From Fodinicurvata sediminis DSM 21159 (lineage in GTDB: Bacteria > Pseudomonadota > Alphaproteobacteria > Kiloniellales > DSM-21159), in NCBI RefSeq assembly GCF_000420625.1, contig NZ_ATVH01000013.1, positions 248,001-312,000 on the forward strand: a DNA stretch of 64,000 bases, in the 5' to 3' direction. The notes under the pieces are model-generated. The model was not told the origin of the DNA. It saw nothing but the letters and a program-made list of their open reading frames with translations, and did no database searches. Below are positions 29,120 to 38,544 of the stretch, piece after piece. The translations under genes were made by a program, and so were the position numbers. Within the stretch, counting starts at the first letter, position 1; each line of letters opens with the position of its first letter.

Positions 29120-30595
29120 ATGAGTACGCACTCCTCCCGGGACCGCAAGGGGTCCGACAGCACTTCCGCAAAGGCCTCCGGCAGCACGCCGGGCGAGGCC
29201 CAAAGCGACGCGCCCAGCAACCAGATGTGGGGCGGCCGCTTCACCACGGCACCCTCCGAGGTGATGGAGCGCATCAACGCCTCCATCGACGTGGACCGCC
29301 GTTTCTACGCCCAGGATATCAAGGCCAGTCAAGCACACGCGGCCATGCTGGCGGAATGCGGCATTCTTACCCAGGAGGACAATGCCGCCATCCAGGACGG
29401 CCTGGAACGAATCCGGCAGGAAATCGAAGACGGCGACTTCACCTTCTCCGCTGCCCTCGAAGACATCCACATGAATGTGGAATCTCGCCTGCGCGAACTG
29501 ATCGGCGAACCGGCCGGCCGCCTGCACACCGCGCGCTCGCGCAACGATCAGGTGGCCACCGACTTCCGCCTGTGGGTGCGCGATACCATCGATGTGCTGG
29601 ACGGCCTGCTGGCCGACCTGCAGTCCGCCCTGCTGGACCAGGCCGAAACGGAATCCGAGACCATCATGCCGGGCTACACCCATCTGCAGGCAGCCCAGCC
29701 GGTCACCTTCGCCCACCACATGCTGGCCTATGTGGAGATGCTTGGCCGTGATCGCGGCCGCTTCGCCGACTGCCGCAAGCGCCTGAACGAATCGCCACTG
29801 GGGGCCGCCGCCCTGGCTGGTACCAGCTTTCCCATCAACCGCGAGATGACGGCCCGGGCGCTCGGTTTCGAGCGGCCCATGGCCAACTCCCTGGATGCCG
29901 TCTCGGACCGCGATTTCGCCGTGGAGTTCCTCTCGGCGGCCAGTCTGCTGGGTGTACACCTTTCGCGCTTCGCCGAGGAGATCGTGATCTGGTGTTCCGA
30001 GGGCTTCCGTTTCATCCACTTGAGCGACGCCTTCACCACCGGCAGCTCCATTATGCCGCAGAAGAAGAACCCCGATGCGGCCGAACTGGTGCGCGCCAAG
30101 CCCGGCCGACTGATCGGCGCCCTCAATTCCCTGCTGATCGTCATGAAGGGACTGCCGCTGGCCTATGGCAAGGACATGCAGGAAGACAAGGAGCCGGTCT
30201 TCGAGGCCGCCGACACCCTGGCGCTGGCGCTTTCGGCCACCACCGGCATGGTGCGCGACATGAAGGCCGATCGCGAACGCATGCATGCGGCCACCACCAA
30301 GGGCTTTCTCACCGCCACGGACCTGGCCGACTGGCTGGTACGCGTCCTGAACCTGCCCTTCCGCCAGGCCCATCACGTAACCGGTTCGCTGGTGGCCAAG
30401 GCCGAAGCCGACGGCCGCGACCTTGTCGCGCTTACGCTCGAGGAGATGCAGGCCGTGGAGCCGCGCATCACCGAAGATGTCTACGAGGTGCTGACCGTGG
30501 AACGCTCGGTGGCCAGCCGCCGCTCTCAGGGCGGTACAGCACCCGAGCGTGTTCGCGAGGCCATTGCCGCAGCCCGGGAAAGGTTCCTGTCATGA
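29120..30595 (+). CDS. argH: Argininosuccinate lyase
   Basis: Cleaves argininosuccinate to arginine and fumarate. The fumarase/aspartase superfamily signature [12 protein letters not shown] and the substrate motifs [16 protein letters not shown] and [13 protein letters not shown] are intact. The core begins at about residue 36 (MWGGRFTT). The preceding 35 residues form a Ser/Gly/Lys-rich, low-complexity extension not found in most ArgH proteins; NQMWGGRF might be reached from a downstream start, but no convincing internal start was seen. The stop overlaps the small lipoprotein gene by 4 bases. Confidence 0.95.
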   Translation: MSTHSSRDRKGSDSTSAKASGSTPGEAQSDAPSNQMWGGRFTTAPSEVMERINASIDVDRRFYAQDIKASQAHAAMLAECGILTQEDNAAIQDGLERIRQEIEDGDFTFSAALEDIHMNVESRLRELIGEPAGRLHTARSRNDQVATDFRLWVRDTIDVLDGLLADLQSALLDQAETESETIMPGYTHLQAAQPVTFAHHMLAYVEMLGRDRGRFADCRKRLNESPLGAAALAGTSFPINREMTARALGFERPMANSLDAVSDRDFAVEFLSAASLLGVHLSRFAEEIVIWCSEGFRFIHLSDAFTTGSSIMPQKKNPDAAELVRAKPGRLIGALNSLLIVMKGLPLAYGKDMQEDKEPVFEAADTLALALSATTGMVRDMKADRERMHAATTKGFLTATDLADWLVRVLNLPFRQAHHVTGSLVAKAEADGRDLVALTLEEMQAVEPRITEDVYEVLTVERSVASRRSQGGTAPERVREAIAAARERFLS

Positions 30596-30771
30596 CACGT
30601 CTGTCTCGTTCCGCCTTGATGCTGGCACTCCTGTCGGCCCTGCTGCTGCCCGCCTGTGGAAAGAAGGGGACCATCAATCCCCCCGAGGGGCGCGAGGACG
30701 CCTTCACCTACCCCGAAGTCTACCCGAAGCCTTCGACCGTTGTACCCGCGCGTGACCCCGAAGACGACTGA
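30592..30771 (+). CDS. lptM: Small LptM/YifL-like lipoprotein
   Basis: A 59-residue lipoprotein. The signal peptide ends in a LLPAC lipobox (Cys at residue 22), followed at once by GKKG, matching the CGxKGP start of the LptM (YifL) family, which helps LptD mature in the outer membrane. It overlaps argH by 4 bases and is followed by lysA 24 bases on, the standard argH-lipoprotein-lysA order. The rest is Pro-rich and without fold features. Family assignment rests on the lipobox motif, size and synteny. Confidence 0.85.
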   Translation: MTRLSRSALMLALLSALLLPACGKKGTINPPEGREDAFTYPEVYPKPSTVVPARDPEDD

Positions 30772-30795
30772 CCCGGCTGGAAGCACCGTTTAATC

Positions 30796-32061
30796 ATGAG
30801 CACCTTTGCCTACCGTAACGGCATCCTGCATGCTGAAGACCTGCCGCTGGACCGCCTGATGGACCAGGTCGGCACGCCCGCCTTCGTCTATTCCCAGACG
30901 GCCCTGGAATCGGCCTATCGGCGCTTTGCCGGCGCCCTCAAGGAAGCCGGTCTGAACGCCCAGGTCTGTTACGCCGTGAAAGCCAACCCGCATCTCGCCG
31001 TCATTCGCTGCTTTGCCGAACTGGGTGCCGGCGCCGACGTGGTTTCGGAAGGTGAGTTGCGCCGCGCCCTGGCAGCCGGCATTCCCGGCGAGAAGATCGT
31101 CTTTGCCGGAGTGGGCAAGAGCGATGCGGAAATGGCCCTGGGGCTGGCGTCCGGCATCCTGCAGTTCAACGTGGAATCCCGCGAGGAGCTGCGCCGCCTC
31201 GACAGCGTCGCCCGCAACCAGGGAAAAACAGCTCCCGTGGCCTTGCGCGTCAATCCCGACGTGGATGCCAAGACGCATGCCAAGATCACCACCGGAAAAT
31301 CCGAGAACAAATTCGGCATCGATTTCCAGGACGTGCCTGAACTGCTGCAGCTGGCCGATGCATTGCCAGGTGTGAGAATCGAAGGCCTGGCCGTGCATAT
31401 CGGATCGCAGATCACCCAGTTGGGGCCTTTCGAAGCGGCCTTCCAGAGAATCGCGGACCTCTTCACCCAACTGCGCGATGCCGGGCATGACCTGAAACGC
31501 CTGGATGCCGGCGGCGGGCTCGGAATCGCCTACCAGGGCGAGGGCCTGCCCTCCGTTGAGGACTACGCTGCCGTGGTCCGCCGCACCCTCGGCCCATTGG
31601 GGGTGCCCCTGATCTTCGAGCCGGGGCGCCACCTGGTCGGGGACGCCGGCATACTGCTGTCCCGCGTCCTCTTCGTGAAACAGGGACGCAGCCGGCGGTT
31701 TGTCATCCTGGATGCCGCGATGAATGACCTGTTGCGCCCGGCCCTCTATGACGCCTGGCATGAGATCCTGCCCCTGCGTGAAGCGCGTCCGGACACAGAG
31801 CAACAGGCTTGTGACGTTGTCGGCCCTGTCTGCGAAAGCAGCGACGTCTTTGCCTCGGGGCGCGTCCTGCCCGAACTGGGCCCGGGCGATGGCCTGGCCA
31901 TCTGTGCCGCAGGCGCCTATGGCGCCACCATGTCCTCGACCTACAATTCGCGCCTGCCGGCGCCTGAAGTCATGGTTTCAGGCGGTAGCTACAGCATCAT
32001 CCGTACCCGGCCCGGACATGCAGACTTGATGGCCATGGAACAGCTGCCGGAGTGGTCATAG
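30796..32061 (+). CDS. lysA: Diaminopimelate decarboxylase
   Basis: PLP enzyme that makes L-lysine from meso-diaminopimelate. The 421-residue protein has the PLP lysine in CYAVKANPHLAVIRCFAE, the LAVHIGSQIT segment, the glycine-rich phosphate site GGGLGIAY and the C-terminal domain containing CESSDVFASGR with the Cys that completes the neighbouring active site in the dimer. It is the third gene of argH-lptM-lysA. DapF, the preceding step, is encoded at 51062-51901. Confidence 0.97.
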   Translation: MSTFAYRNGILHAEDLPLDRLMDQVGTPAFVYSQTALESAYRRFAGALKEAGLNAQVCYAVKANPHLAVIRCFAELGAGADVVSEGELRRALAAGIPGEKIVFAGVGKSDAEMALGLASGILQFNVESREELRRLDSVARNQGKTAPVALRVNPDVDAKTHAKITTGKSENKFGIDFQDVPELLQLADALPGVRIEGLAVHIGSQITQLGPFEAAFQRIADLFTQLRDAGHDLKRLDAGGGLGIAYQGEGLPSVEDYAAVVRRTLGPLGVPLIFEPGRHLVGDAGILLSRVLFVKQGRSRRFVILDAAMNDLLRPALYDAWHEILPLREARPDTEQQACDVVGPVCESSDVFASGRVLPELGPGDGLAICAAGAYGATMSSTYNSRLPAPEVMVSGGSYSIIRTRPGHADLMAMEQLPEWS

Positions 32062-32348
32062 CGGCCGCAGTCACTGCCTGCAAACTGCCATCTTTTGCGG
32101 ACAGTCTGAAAACCGACACTTCAGATAGGCTGGCAGCTCGGTTACCCTGATCGAGAACTGCCAGAGTAGAAAAGAGTCCGCTATGAAGTCGCGCGTGCGG
32201 CCCCCTGTTGCAGCTCCTCCACCTCAAGGCATGCCCTTGCGGGACAGAGCTTCAGCATGAGGTGCCTGTCCACGAGATCTGAAAGCATGAATCCCGTCCC
32301 TGAACCCGGCGCATCGCCCTTCGGCTTGGCGCTCCGGAAGTTCCTTAC

Positions 32349-34853
32349 ATGGTGCTCAGCTCTGCTGGCGTTTCGGGAGTCGATCTGATGCGCCTGCAGT
32401 GGCTCCAGCTGCTTTCCCGCGCCGCCCTGCTGTGGGAAGCCATCTGGCCGCGAGTCTGGCCTCTGGCTGGACTAGCTGGCGCCTTCCTGCTCGTGGCCTT
32501 GAGCGGTGTGCTACCGCTGTTACCCGGCTGGTTGCACGGTTTGATCCTGGCCGGTTTCGGCCTTGCGGCCCTGCTGCTCATCTACCGTGCCCTGCACGGC
32601 CTGACCTGGCCTAGCCGAAGCGCAGCACAGCGACGCCTGGAACGCGACAGTGCACTTGCGCATCGCCCCATCAGCGGACTGGAGGACCAACCCGCCGGAG
32701 AGGCCAACACGCTCTCGAGCGGGCTCTGGCGCTTGCATCAACGGAGGTTGCAGGCGCAGTCGGGCCCCTTGAAGCTGGAAGCCCCACGCGCCGGCTGGAG
32801 CCGCGTGGACCCATTCGGCCTGCGGGCCGTACTCTGCTTGCTCTTGCTGGTCACCTTTTTCGCGGTGGGCGCAAACTGGCAGGAAAGGTTGGAAGCCGCT
32901 GTCAATCCCGCGGCGGCGCCGTCAGGCAGCCTGCAGACAGCAGAACTTGAGGCCTGGATCTCACCACCCAATTACGTGGACCTGGCGCCGATCTATCTTG
33001 ATCAGGACAAGAGGCAACTGGCTGTTCCGGAAGGCAGCCGGCTGACCGCGCGTGTGAATGGAGGCAATGCGGCACCCAGTCTGCAATTTGCCGAGTCCGA
33101 ACAAGACTTCGAGACGAACGGAAAGAGCTTTTTCGAGATCGAAAGCCCCCTGCGTCAGGACAGCGAGGTTGCGATTGTACAGGATGGGCAGGTTCTGGGC
33201 AGCTGGACCGTGGATATATATGCTGACGAGCCTCCCACTGTCCGATTCGAGGAAACACCTTCAAAGACACAGCGCAAATCCCTGCAGTTTGCATACAAGG
33301 CAAAGGACGACCAGGGACTGGCAGCACTCCGGCTCGTGATTCGTCCCATAAGTTCGTCAATCGAAGGCAAGCAGCTGGAGCTGCCGATCAGCCTGCCCCA
33401 AGGAACGCCCCGTGAAGCCGAAGGTCGTGGTCTAGAAAACCTGACGGCCCATCCATGGGCGGGTCTCAAGGCCCAGGTTTGGCTCGAGGCCGAGGATGCG
33501 CGCAGCCAGCTCGGGAAGAGCGAAGAAGTCAGAGTAACCTTGCCTGAGCGTGAGTTTACACACCCCGTTGCCCAAATACTGATCAAGCAGCGCAAGCGCC
33601 TGATCCTCAAGCCGGGGCTGCATTTCTGGGTCGCCCGGACACTGGCCGAAGTTGGCGCGAATAACAGGGCCTATGGCAACGACGTCCTTGTGGCCCTTGC
33701 CATTCGATCGGCCGAACAGCGCCTGCTGCGCGATCGCAGCCGCAAGGCCATTGAAGAGGTGCAGCGCCTGCTGTGGGATACGGCGTTGCATCTGGAGGAA
33801 GGAGAATCCGCACTCGCGGAACAGGACCTGAGAAACTTGCAGGAACAGCTGCAGGAAGCCTTCGAGTCTGGAGCCTCGAACGAGGTTTTGTCCGGGTTGA
33901 TGGAGGACATGGAATCCGCCATGCAGCGCTACTTGCGTGCCATGATGGAAGAGGCCATGCGCGCAGCCGAGAATGGCACGCTGCAGCCGGACCAGCAGCT
34001 TCAAAGCAATCAGCAAGCCGTCAGTGCCGGTCAGCTTCAGGATATGCTGGATCAGGCACGCGAACTGATGGAAAGCGGTAACCATGAAGCCGCCCGAGAG
34101 ATGTTGGCTCAACTGCAGTCCATTCTGGAGAACCTGGAAATGCGCGCCGGGCCGTCATCGGAAATGCAGCAGCAGATGCAGCAGTCCCGTGAAATGATGA
34201 ACCGCCTGCAGGACATCATGCAGGGACAGAGCAACTTGCTGGACGAAAGCTTCAGGCAGTCCCGACAGACCCCCTCGGAGCCCTTCTCACGTGATGACCA
34301 GAGACCTGGCCAGGACAGCGGACCTGGGCAACAGCGCGGCGCAGAAGGATCGCAAGACGGGGATGCTTTGTCCCAGAGTGCAGAGGAGCAGGAAAACCTG
34401 AGGCGTGAGCTGGGTGCGCTGATGCGCGAGTACGGCAACATGACGGGAGAGCTTCCCCAGCCGCTCGGACAGGCCGAAACCAGCATGCGGTCTGCCCGGG
34501 ATGCCTTGCAGGAAGGCCAGCCCGGGCCGGCCGGTGAGGCTCAGGCCAGGGCACTGGATCAGCTGCAGCAGGGAATGGACAGCCTTCTGGAGAATTTCGC
34601 CCAACAGATGGGGCAGGGCGCGCCCCAGGGCGCTGCCGGCCCGCCGGGCCAGCAGGATGGACAGGGGCGCGACCCTCTGGGCCGTCGTTTTGGAGGCGAG
34701 GGACGCAACCAGGGCGAGGCGGTGCAGCTACCCGAAGCGGGTGAACTCCAGCGAGCCCGGGAAATCCTGGATGAACTGCGCCAACGCAGCGGGCAGCGGG
34801 ATCGTCCGGAACTGGAACGCGAGTATCTGGATCGCTTGCTGGAACAATTCTGA
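32349..34853 (+). CDS. TIGR02302/DUF4175 family membrane protein
   Basis: An 834-residue protein of the alphaproteobacterial DUF4175 (TIGR02302) family, function unknown. It has two or three N-terminal helices (about 40-85 and 155-175), a beta-rich periplasmic part containing LEAWISPPNYVDLAPIYL, then a long Gln/Glu/Met-rich helical region and a Gly/Pro/Gln-rich tail near residues 740-800. The typical site downstream of lysA supports the assignment. GGAAG stands 8 bases before ATG 32349; an in-frame ATG at 32388 with GGGAG upstream is a rival start that would remove 13 residues. Confidence 0.85.
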   Translation: MVLSSAGVSGVDLMRLQWLQLLSRAALLWEAIWPRVWPLAGLAGAFLLVALSGVLPLLPGWLHGLILAGFGLAALLLIYRALHGLTWPSRSAAQRRLERDSALAHRPISGLEDQPAGEANTLSSGLWRLHQRRLQAQSGPLKLEAPRAGWSRVDPFGLRAVLCLLLLVTFFAVGANWQERLEAAVNPAAAPSGSLQTAELEAWISPPNYVDLAPIYLDQDKRQLAVPEGSRLTARVNGGNAAPSLQFAESEQDFETNGKSFFEIESPLRQDSEVAIVQDGQVLGSWTVDIYADEPPTVRFEETPSKTQRKSLQFAYKAKDDQGLAALRLVIRPISSSIEGKQLELPISLPQGTPREAEGRGLENLTAHPWAGLKAQVWLEAEDARSQLGKSEEVRVTLPEREFTHPVAQILIKQRKRLILKPGLHFWVARTLAEVGANNRAYGNDVLVALAIRSAEQRLLRDRSRKAIEEVQRLLWDTALHLEEGESALAEQDLRNLQEQLQEAFESGASNEVLSGLMEDMESAMQRYLRAMMEEAMRAAENGTLQPDQQLQSNQQAVSAGQLQDMLDQARELMESGNHEAAREMLAQLQSILENLEMRAGPSSEMQQQMQQSREMMNRLQDIMQGQSNLLDESFRQSRQTPSEPFSRDDQRPGQDSGPGQQRGAEGSQDGDALSQSAEEQENLRRELGALMREYGNMTGELPQPLGQAETSMRSARDALQEGQPGPAGEAQARALDQLQQGMDSLLENFAQQMGQGAPQGAAGPPGQQDGQGRDPLGRRFGGEGRNQGEAVQLPEAGELQRAREILDELRQRSGQRDRPELEREYLDRLLEQF

Positions 34854-34897
34854 TAACCGCTCGTGGCAGCCGTACGTCACCCGGCCAGGCCGAGCCC

Positions 34898-36157
34898 TTA
34901 TGAACTGATACGGACCGGCGCCTGCTTGGGCAGGACAGTCTCGGCCAGTGTCGCGCCACGCAAATCAACCCCGGCTATATCGGCATGGCTCATCACGGCC
35001 GCCGTCAGGTTTGCCTTGCGCAGGCTTGCGCCGCGCAGGTCTGCATGGTGAAGTACGGCTCGCTGCATCCTTGAGGACAGCAGACGGTCCTGTCCCAACG
35101 GCAATGGCCCCAGGTCACAGTTGCGCAGGTTGCAATGGTGCAGACGCGCGCCGGTCAGGTTGATACCGCGCATGTCGGCCCCCGTCAGATCGGCCATGCG
35201 CAGATCCGCGCCCTCAAGCTGGGCGCCCTGGAGGTGAACGCCTTTCATGTCCAGGCCATAGAAGACGGCGCCACGGGCCTTCATGCCGGCCAGATTCAGT
35301 CCCGCCAGGCTCTCCGCAGAGCGCAGGTCGATCTCGTCCAGCTCTGCCGTGCGGCCTTCACGCCCCAGGCTGCTGACATAGCGATTGTGGTCCTTCAGCA
35401 TATCCGCAAGCGGTCGTGGAAGACTGCTTAACGGCTTGCCCACAGGTACATCGCTCAGCACACCATTCATCTCGGCGCCGGAGAAGTCCGTTTCCACGGT
35501 TTGGGTGTGGCAGATCACGGCATCACGCAGGTCGGCGCCCGACAAATCGGCACCGCTCAGGTCCGCTCCGTCCAGATTTGCGCCATGTAGTGTTGCCCGT
35601 TTCAGGTTGGCACGCACCAGACGACAGCCCTTCATCACCGCATCGGTAAAATCGGCAGCCACCGCAGAAGCGCCGGACAGCCGGGCCCGTTCCAGGTTGG
35701 CATTGATCAGGAGCGCACCATCCAGATCCGAGGGATCCTTCTCGTGTTCAAGAAAGTTCAGTCCGTTCTTGCGGTTGCGCATGGCAATAACGCCTTCCCG
35801 CAAGTCGGCGTCATAAAGATCGGCATCCACGAGAATTGCGCCACGCAACAGGACACCGCGCAAGTCCGCACGGCGCAGGCTGGCGCGTGTGAAGTTGGTT
35901 TCCCTCAGGTCCGCAGCAAACAGATTGGCACCATCCAGCTTGGCCCGGGCAAAGTTGGCGCCATAGAGCGCAGCGCCGGTGAAGTTGGCCTCGCTGAGAT
36001 CAGCGCCGGCAAAATCCAGCCCGCGCAGATCCTTGAAGGAGAAATCTGCACGCACGCCTCCATCCTGGCCGCGAATCAGCTTTTCGTGACGCTTTCTGGA
36101 GTCGTTTACCTGTTCCTGGTCCAGTTTCTCGAAATCGCTGCTTGTCTCTTGTTGCAT
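34898..36157 (-). CDS. Pentapeptide-repeat protein
   Basis: A 419-residue protein with two long blocks of pentapeptide repeats of the A(D/N)LXX type (about 36-235 and 295-405), which should fold into right-handed quadrilateral beta-helices. The blocks are separated by a non-repeat segment (about 236-290) containing LPRPLADMLKDHNRYVSSLGREG. The N-terminal 30 residues are charged and helical. No signal peptide or transmembrane segment is seen, so it is probably cytoplasmic. Some such proteins mimic DNA and protect gyrase, but the function here is unknown. It converges on the DUF4175 gene. Confidence 0.9.
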   Translation of the reverse strand: MQQETSSDFEKLDQEQVNDSRKRHEKLIRGQDGGVRADFSFKDLRGLDFAGADLSEANFTGAALYGANFARAKLDGANLFAADLRETNFTRASLRRADLRGVLLRGAILVDADLYDADLREGVIAMRNRKNGLNFLEHEKDPSDLDGALLINANLERARLSGASAVAADFTDAVMKGCRLVRANLKRATLHGANLDGADLSGADLSGADLRDAVICHTQTVETDFSGAEMNGVLSDVPVGKPLSSLPRPLADMLKDHNRYVSSLGREGRTAELDEIDLRSAESLAGLNLAGMKARGAVFYGLDMKGVHLQGAQLEGADLRMADLTGADMRGINLTGARLHHCNLRNCDLGPLPLGQDRLLSSRMQRAVLHHADLRGASLRKANLTAAVMSHADIAGVDLRGATLAETVLPKQAPVRISS

Positions 36158-36308
36158 CGACTGACCTCCCCATCCTCGGCCGCCCCGCGGGCTGGCCCCC
36201 CTTGGACAGCATTATCGCCAAATCAAGGTTAATGGAAGGTTGATGCAATCTTCCTAAAATTTCTGCGGGATGACAGTCATCCCAATCAGGTAAGGAACGG
36301 CTTTCCGG

Positions 36309-36875
36309 TCAGAAGGACGAATCAGGTTCTTTCAGGAATTGCGCCTCGGCTTCCGTGGTCTCACGGCCAAGTGCGGCATTGCGGTGGGGAAAGCGGCCGA
36401 ATCGGGCAACGATGTCCCGATGGCGTTGGGCATAGTAGGTCCAGGTTTCGTCGCCAAGCACCGAGATCAGTTCCAGGGCACGTTCCTGGTCGTCAAGATT
36501 TTCACTGTGTTCGAAGGGCAGATAGAGGAAAAAGCGCTCCTCCATGGAAAGCTGTTGGTCGAAGCCCGCTGCAATCGCACCGTCCGCGATGGCCAACGCC
36601 CGGGCATCGAAGGCAAAGGCAAGCGCTTGGCCCCGGTGCAGGTTTCTTGGCACCTGGTCAAGCAACAACACGAGCGCCAGCGCACCCTCAGGGGTCTCCC
36701 GCCAATCCTCCAGGGCTTCAGCAACAGCCAGGCGATGCAGCGGGCCCAGGACTTCTCCCACCGCAACATCGAAGGCCGGGGACTGCTGAAACCAGTAGGG
36801 CCGGCTTTCCGATGCGAACCAGAAATCAAGCACCTGCCTGGGGTGAGCCTGAGCAACGGACTCCGCACCGGTCAT
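36309..36875 (-). CDS. DUF924 family protein
   Basis: A 188-residue soluble, helical protein of the DUF924 family, which resembles TPR-like folds and has no proven function. Family motifs are VLDFWFASESRPYWF near the start, LVLLLDQVPRNLHRGQALAFAFD, FFLYLPFEHSEN, and FGRFPHRNAALGR near the end. Start at ATG 36875 is preferred because GAGGG precedes it and the family begins here; the open frame extends 31 codons further without similarity. Confidence 0.87.
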   Translation of the reverse strand: MTGAESVAQAHPRQVLDFWFASESRPYWFQQSPAFDVAVGEVLGPLHRLAVAEALEDWRETPEGALALVLLLDQVPRNLHRGQALAFAFDARALAIADGAIAAGFDQQLSMEERFFLYLPFEHSENLDDQERALELISVLGDETWTYYAQRHRDIVARFGRFPHRNAALGRETTEAEAQFLKEPDSSF

Positions 36876-36989
36876 TCCTAGATCCCTCTTTTCCAGATCC
36901 CCAAACCTAGCGCCCTGCCATTCATGCCACGTAGCAGGCACCGCGTAACTCTCTACCCAAGGCGGCACCTGATAGAAACAGGCAGGCCG

Positions 36990-37115
36990 GAACCGGGGTC
37001 GTCATCACAAGCGATTTAATCCTTGAACAGCAGCACTGCCTTACCACTGATGTTCATGCCATTGAATGAGCTACCATAACGCGACGGGAAAAGCCAAGCT
37101 TGCTGACCCCGGTTC
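36990..37115. repeat. Widely spaced 11-bp inverted repeat in intergenic DNA
   Basis: GAACCGGGGTC (36990-37000) and its perfect complement GACCCCGGTTC (37105-37115) bracket 104 bases without a gene, between DUF924 and the 3' end of metZ. It could be the outer stem of a structured RNA, or the ends of a tiny non-coding element; no flanking target duplication was recognised. Confidence 0.4.
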
Positions 37116-37136
37116 TCACCAGCCAGCTGTAACCTC

Positions 37137-38366
37137 TCACGCGGCAAGGGCGTGCTTCAGGTCGGCCTCCAGGTCCGCTGCGTCTTCCAGGCCCACCGAA
37201 AGCCGGATCAGGCCGGGCGTGATTCCCTGAGCCAACTGTTCATCGGGTATCAGACGCTGGTGGGTGGTGGTCGCGGGATGTGTGGCCAGGCTCTTGGAGT
37301 CGCCCAGGTTGTTGGAGATTCGGATGAGTTTCAGGGCATTCAGAAAGCGAAAAGCACGTTCCTTGCCGCCTTCGACCTCCAGGGTGACCATCGTGCCGCC
37401 TGAACGCATCTGACGGCGGGCCAGAGCTTCCTGAGGATGATCCGCACGAAAGGGGTAGCGCGTTTGCGAAACACCATGCTCCTCTGCCAGGAAATCGGCA
37501 ATGCGCGCGGCACTGGCGCTCTGTCGCTCGATACGCAAGGGCAGGGTTTCAAGCCCCTTGAGCAGCAGCCAGGCATTGAAGGGGCTGAGTGCAGGGCCCG
37601 TATGGCGCAAAATCTGGGTCAGATGATCCGTGACGAACTGCTGACTGCCAAGGACAGCGCCTCCCAGGCAGCGCCCCTGCCCATCGATGTGCTTGGTGGC
37701 GGAGTAGACAACGACATCGGCGCCCAAGTCCAGCGGCTTCTGCAGAAGCGGTGAGGCGAAGACATTGTCCACCACGACGCAGGCTCCGACCTTGTGTGCC
37801 AGCTCAGCCACAGCGGCCAGGTCGACGAGTTCGAGGCCGGGATTTGAAGGCGACTCCAGGAAAACTGCCTTGGTCGGCTTGGACAGTGCCGCCTCCCACT
37901 GCTCCAGGTCGGCGCCATCGACGAAAACCGTCTCGATGCCGAAACGCGGCAGCAGCTGATTCAGGATCACGGTACAGGATCCGAAGAGCGCCCGCGAAGC
38001 CACAACACGATCGCCTGATTCCAGCTGGGCAATCAGCGCAGCCCAGACGGCAGCCATGCCGCTGGCCGTGGCGCGGCAGGCTTCGGCGCCTTCCAGCTGG
38101 CAGAGGCGCTGCTCGAACATCTCCACTGTGGGATTGCGAAAGCGGGAATAGACGAAACGCAGGCCGTCCGTCTTGAACGCGGCCTCTGCTTCCTCGGCGG
38201 AACTATAGACATAGCCGGACGTCATGTAGAGCGCTTCGCAGGTTTCATCGAAACCGCTGCGCTGCACGCCACCCTGGACAAGCAGCGTGGCCTCGCTCCA
38301 ACCCTCCGTGATTGGGTGACCGCTGTCGGTACAGCCGGGTATATCGTGACTGGAATGATCGTTCAT
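37137..38366 (-). CDS. metZ: O-succinylhomoserine sulfhydrylase
   Basis: PLP enzyme that makes homocysteine directly from O-succinyl- (or O-acetyl-) homoserine and sulfide. The 409-residue protein belongs to the Cys/Met metabolism PLP family: SRFRNPTVEMFEQRLCQLEG near residue 75, and the PLP lysine in SATKHIDGQGRCLGG. ATG 38366 has an ideal AAGGAGGA 7 bases upstream. The SAM-II riboswitch and terminator in the leader support a methionine-biosynthesis role and MetZ identity over cystathionine gamma-synthase. Confidence 0.94.
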   Translation of the reverse strand: MNDHSSHDIPGCTDSGHPITEGWSEATLLVQGGVQRSGFDETCEALYMTSGYVYSSAEEAEAAFKTDGLRFVYSRFRNPTVEMFEQRLCQLEGAEACRATASGMAAVWAALIAQLESGDRVVASRALFGSCTVILNQLLPRFGIETVFVDGADLEQWEAALSKPTKAVFLESPSNPGLELVDLAAVAELAHKVGACVVVDNVFASPLLQKPLDLGADVVVYSATKHIDGQGRCLGGAVLGSQQFVTDHLTQILRHTGPALSPFNAWLLLKGLETLPLRIERQSASAARIADFLAEEHGVSQTRYPFRADHPQEALARRQMRSGGTMVTLEVEGGKERAFRFLNALKLIRISNNLGDSKSLATHPATTTHQRLIPDEQLAQGITPGLIRLSVGLEDAADLEADLKHALAA

Positions 38367-38401
38367 CGGCGCGTCCTCCTTGGAATCCCTGGTTTGTCGC
38401 A

Positions 38402-38460
38402 CCCGCAGAAATCTGATCCTGCGGGCATAAAAAAGACCGTCTCTGGCAAGGGAAACGGCC
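38402..38460 (-). terminator. Leader intrinsic terminator plus second hairpin ahead of metZ
   Basis: On the minus strand, 38460-38452 pairs with 38443-38435 (9 bp including two G-U pairs, 8-base loop) and is followed by TTTTTT (38434-38429), a rho-independent terminator within the metZ 5' leader. A copy of the GAGACGG sequence of its 3' arm lies just upstream and could compete for the 5' arm, a possible antiterminator. A second perfect 7-bp hairpin (38425-38419 with 38408-38402) stands between the terminator and the ribosome site. Confidence 0.7.
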
Positions 38461-38480
38461 GTCTCGACTTTACAGGCGCG

Positions 38481-38537
38481 CCGACCCCTTTAGCTGCTGA
38501 TTAACGTGGCCGCAATCCGGTCAACAAATCGCCACGG
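38481..38537 (-). promoter_or_regulatory. SAM-II riboswitch of metZ
   Basis: Minus-strand RNA shows the SAM-II architecture: P1 CGUGGC (38536-38531) with GCCACG (38510-38505); loop GAUUUGUUGACC followed by GGAUUGCG; junction UUAAUCAGCA; then the conserved GCUAAAGGGG. The loop UUGACC can pair with GGUCGG (around 38486-38481) as the P2 pseudoknot. SAM-II elements are typical of alphaproteobacterial met genes, and metZ lies downstream. SAM binding should reduce metZ expression. Confidence 0.88.
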
Positions 38538-38544
38538 GCTTATA

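Noticed and set aside
28946-30376. A 476-codon open frame on the minus strand opposite argH.
   Set aside because: His/Gly/Gln/Ala-rich antisense product without domains; argH is intact on the plus strand.
32287-32388. A 33-codon reading frame whose TGA overlaps the ATG at 32388 (TGATG), suggesting a coupled leader peptide ahead of the DUF4175 gene.
   Set aside because: It overlaps the better-supported DUF4175 start at 32349, has no good ribosome site and shows no membrane, lipoprotein or repeat feature.
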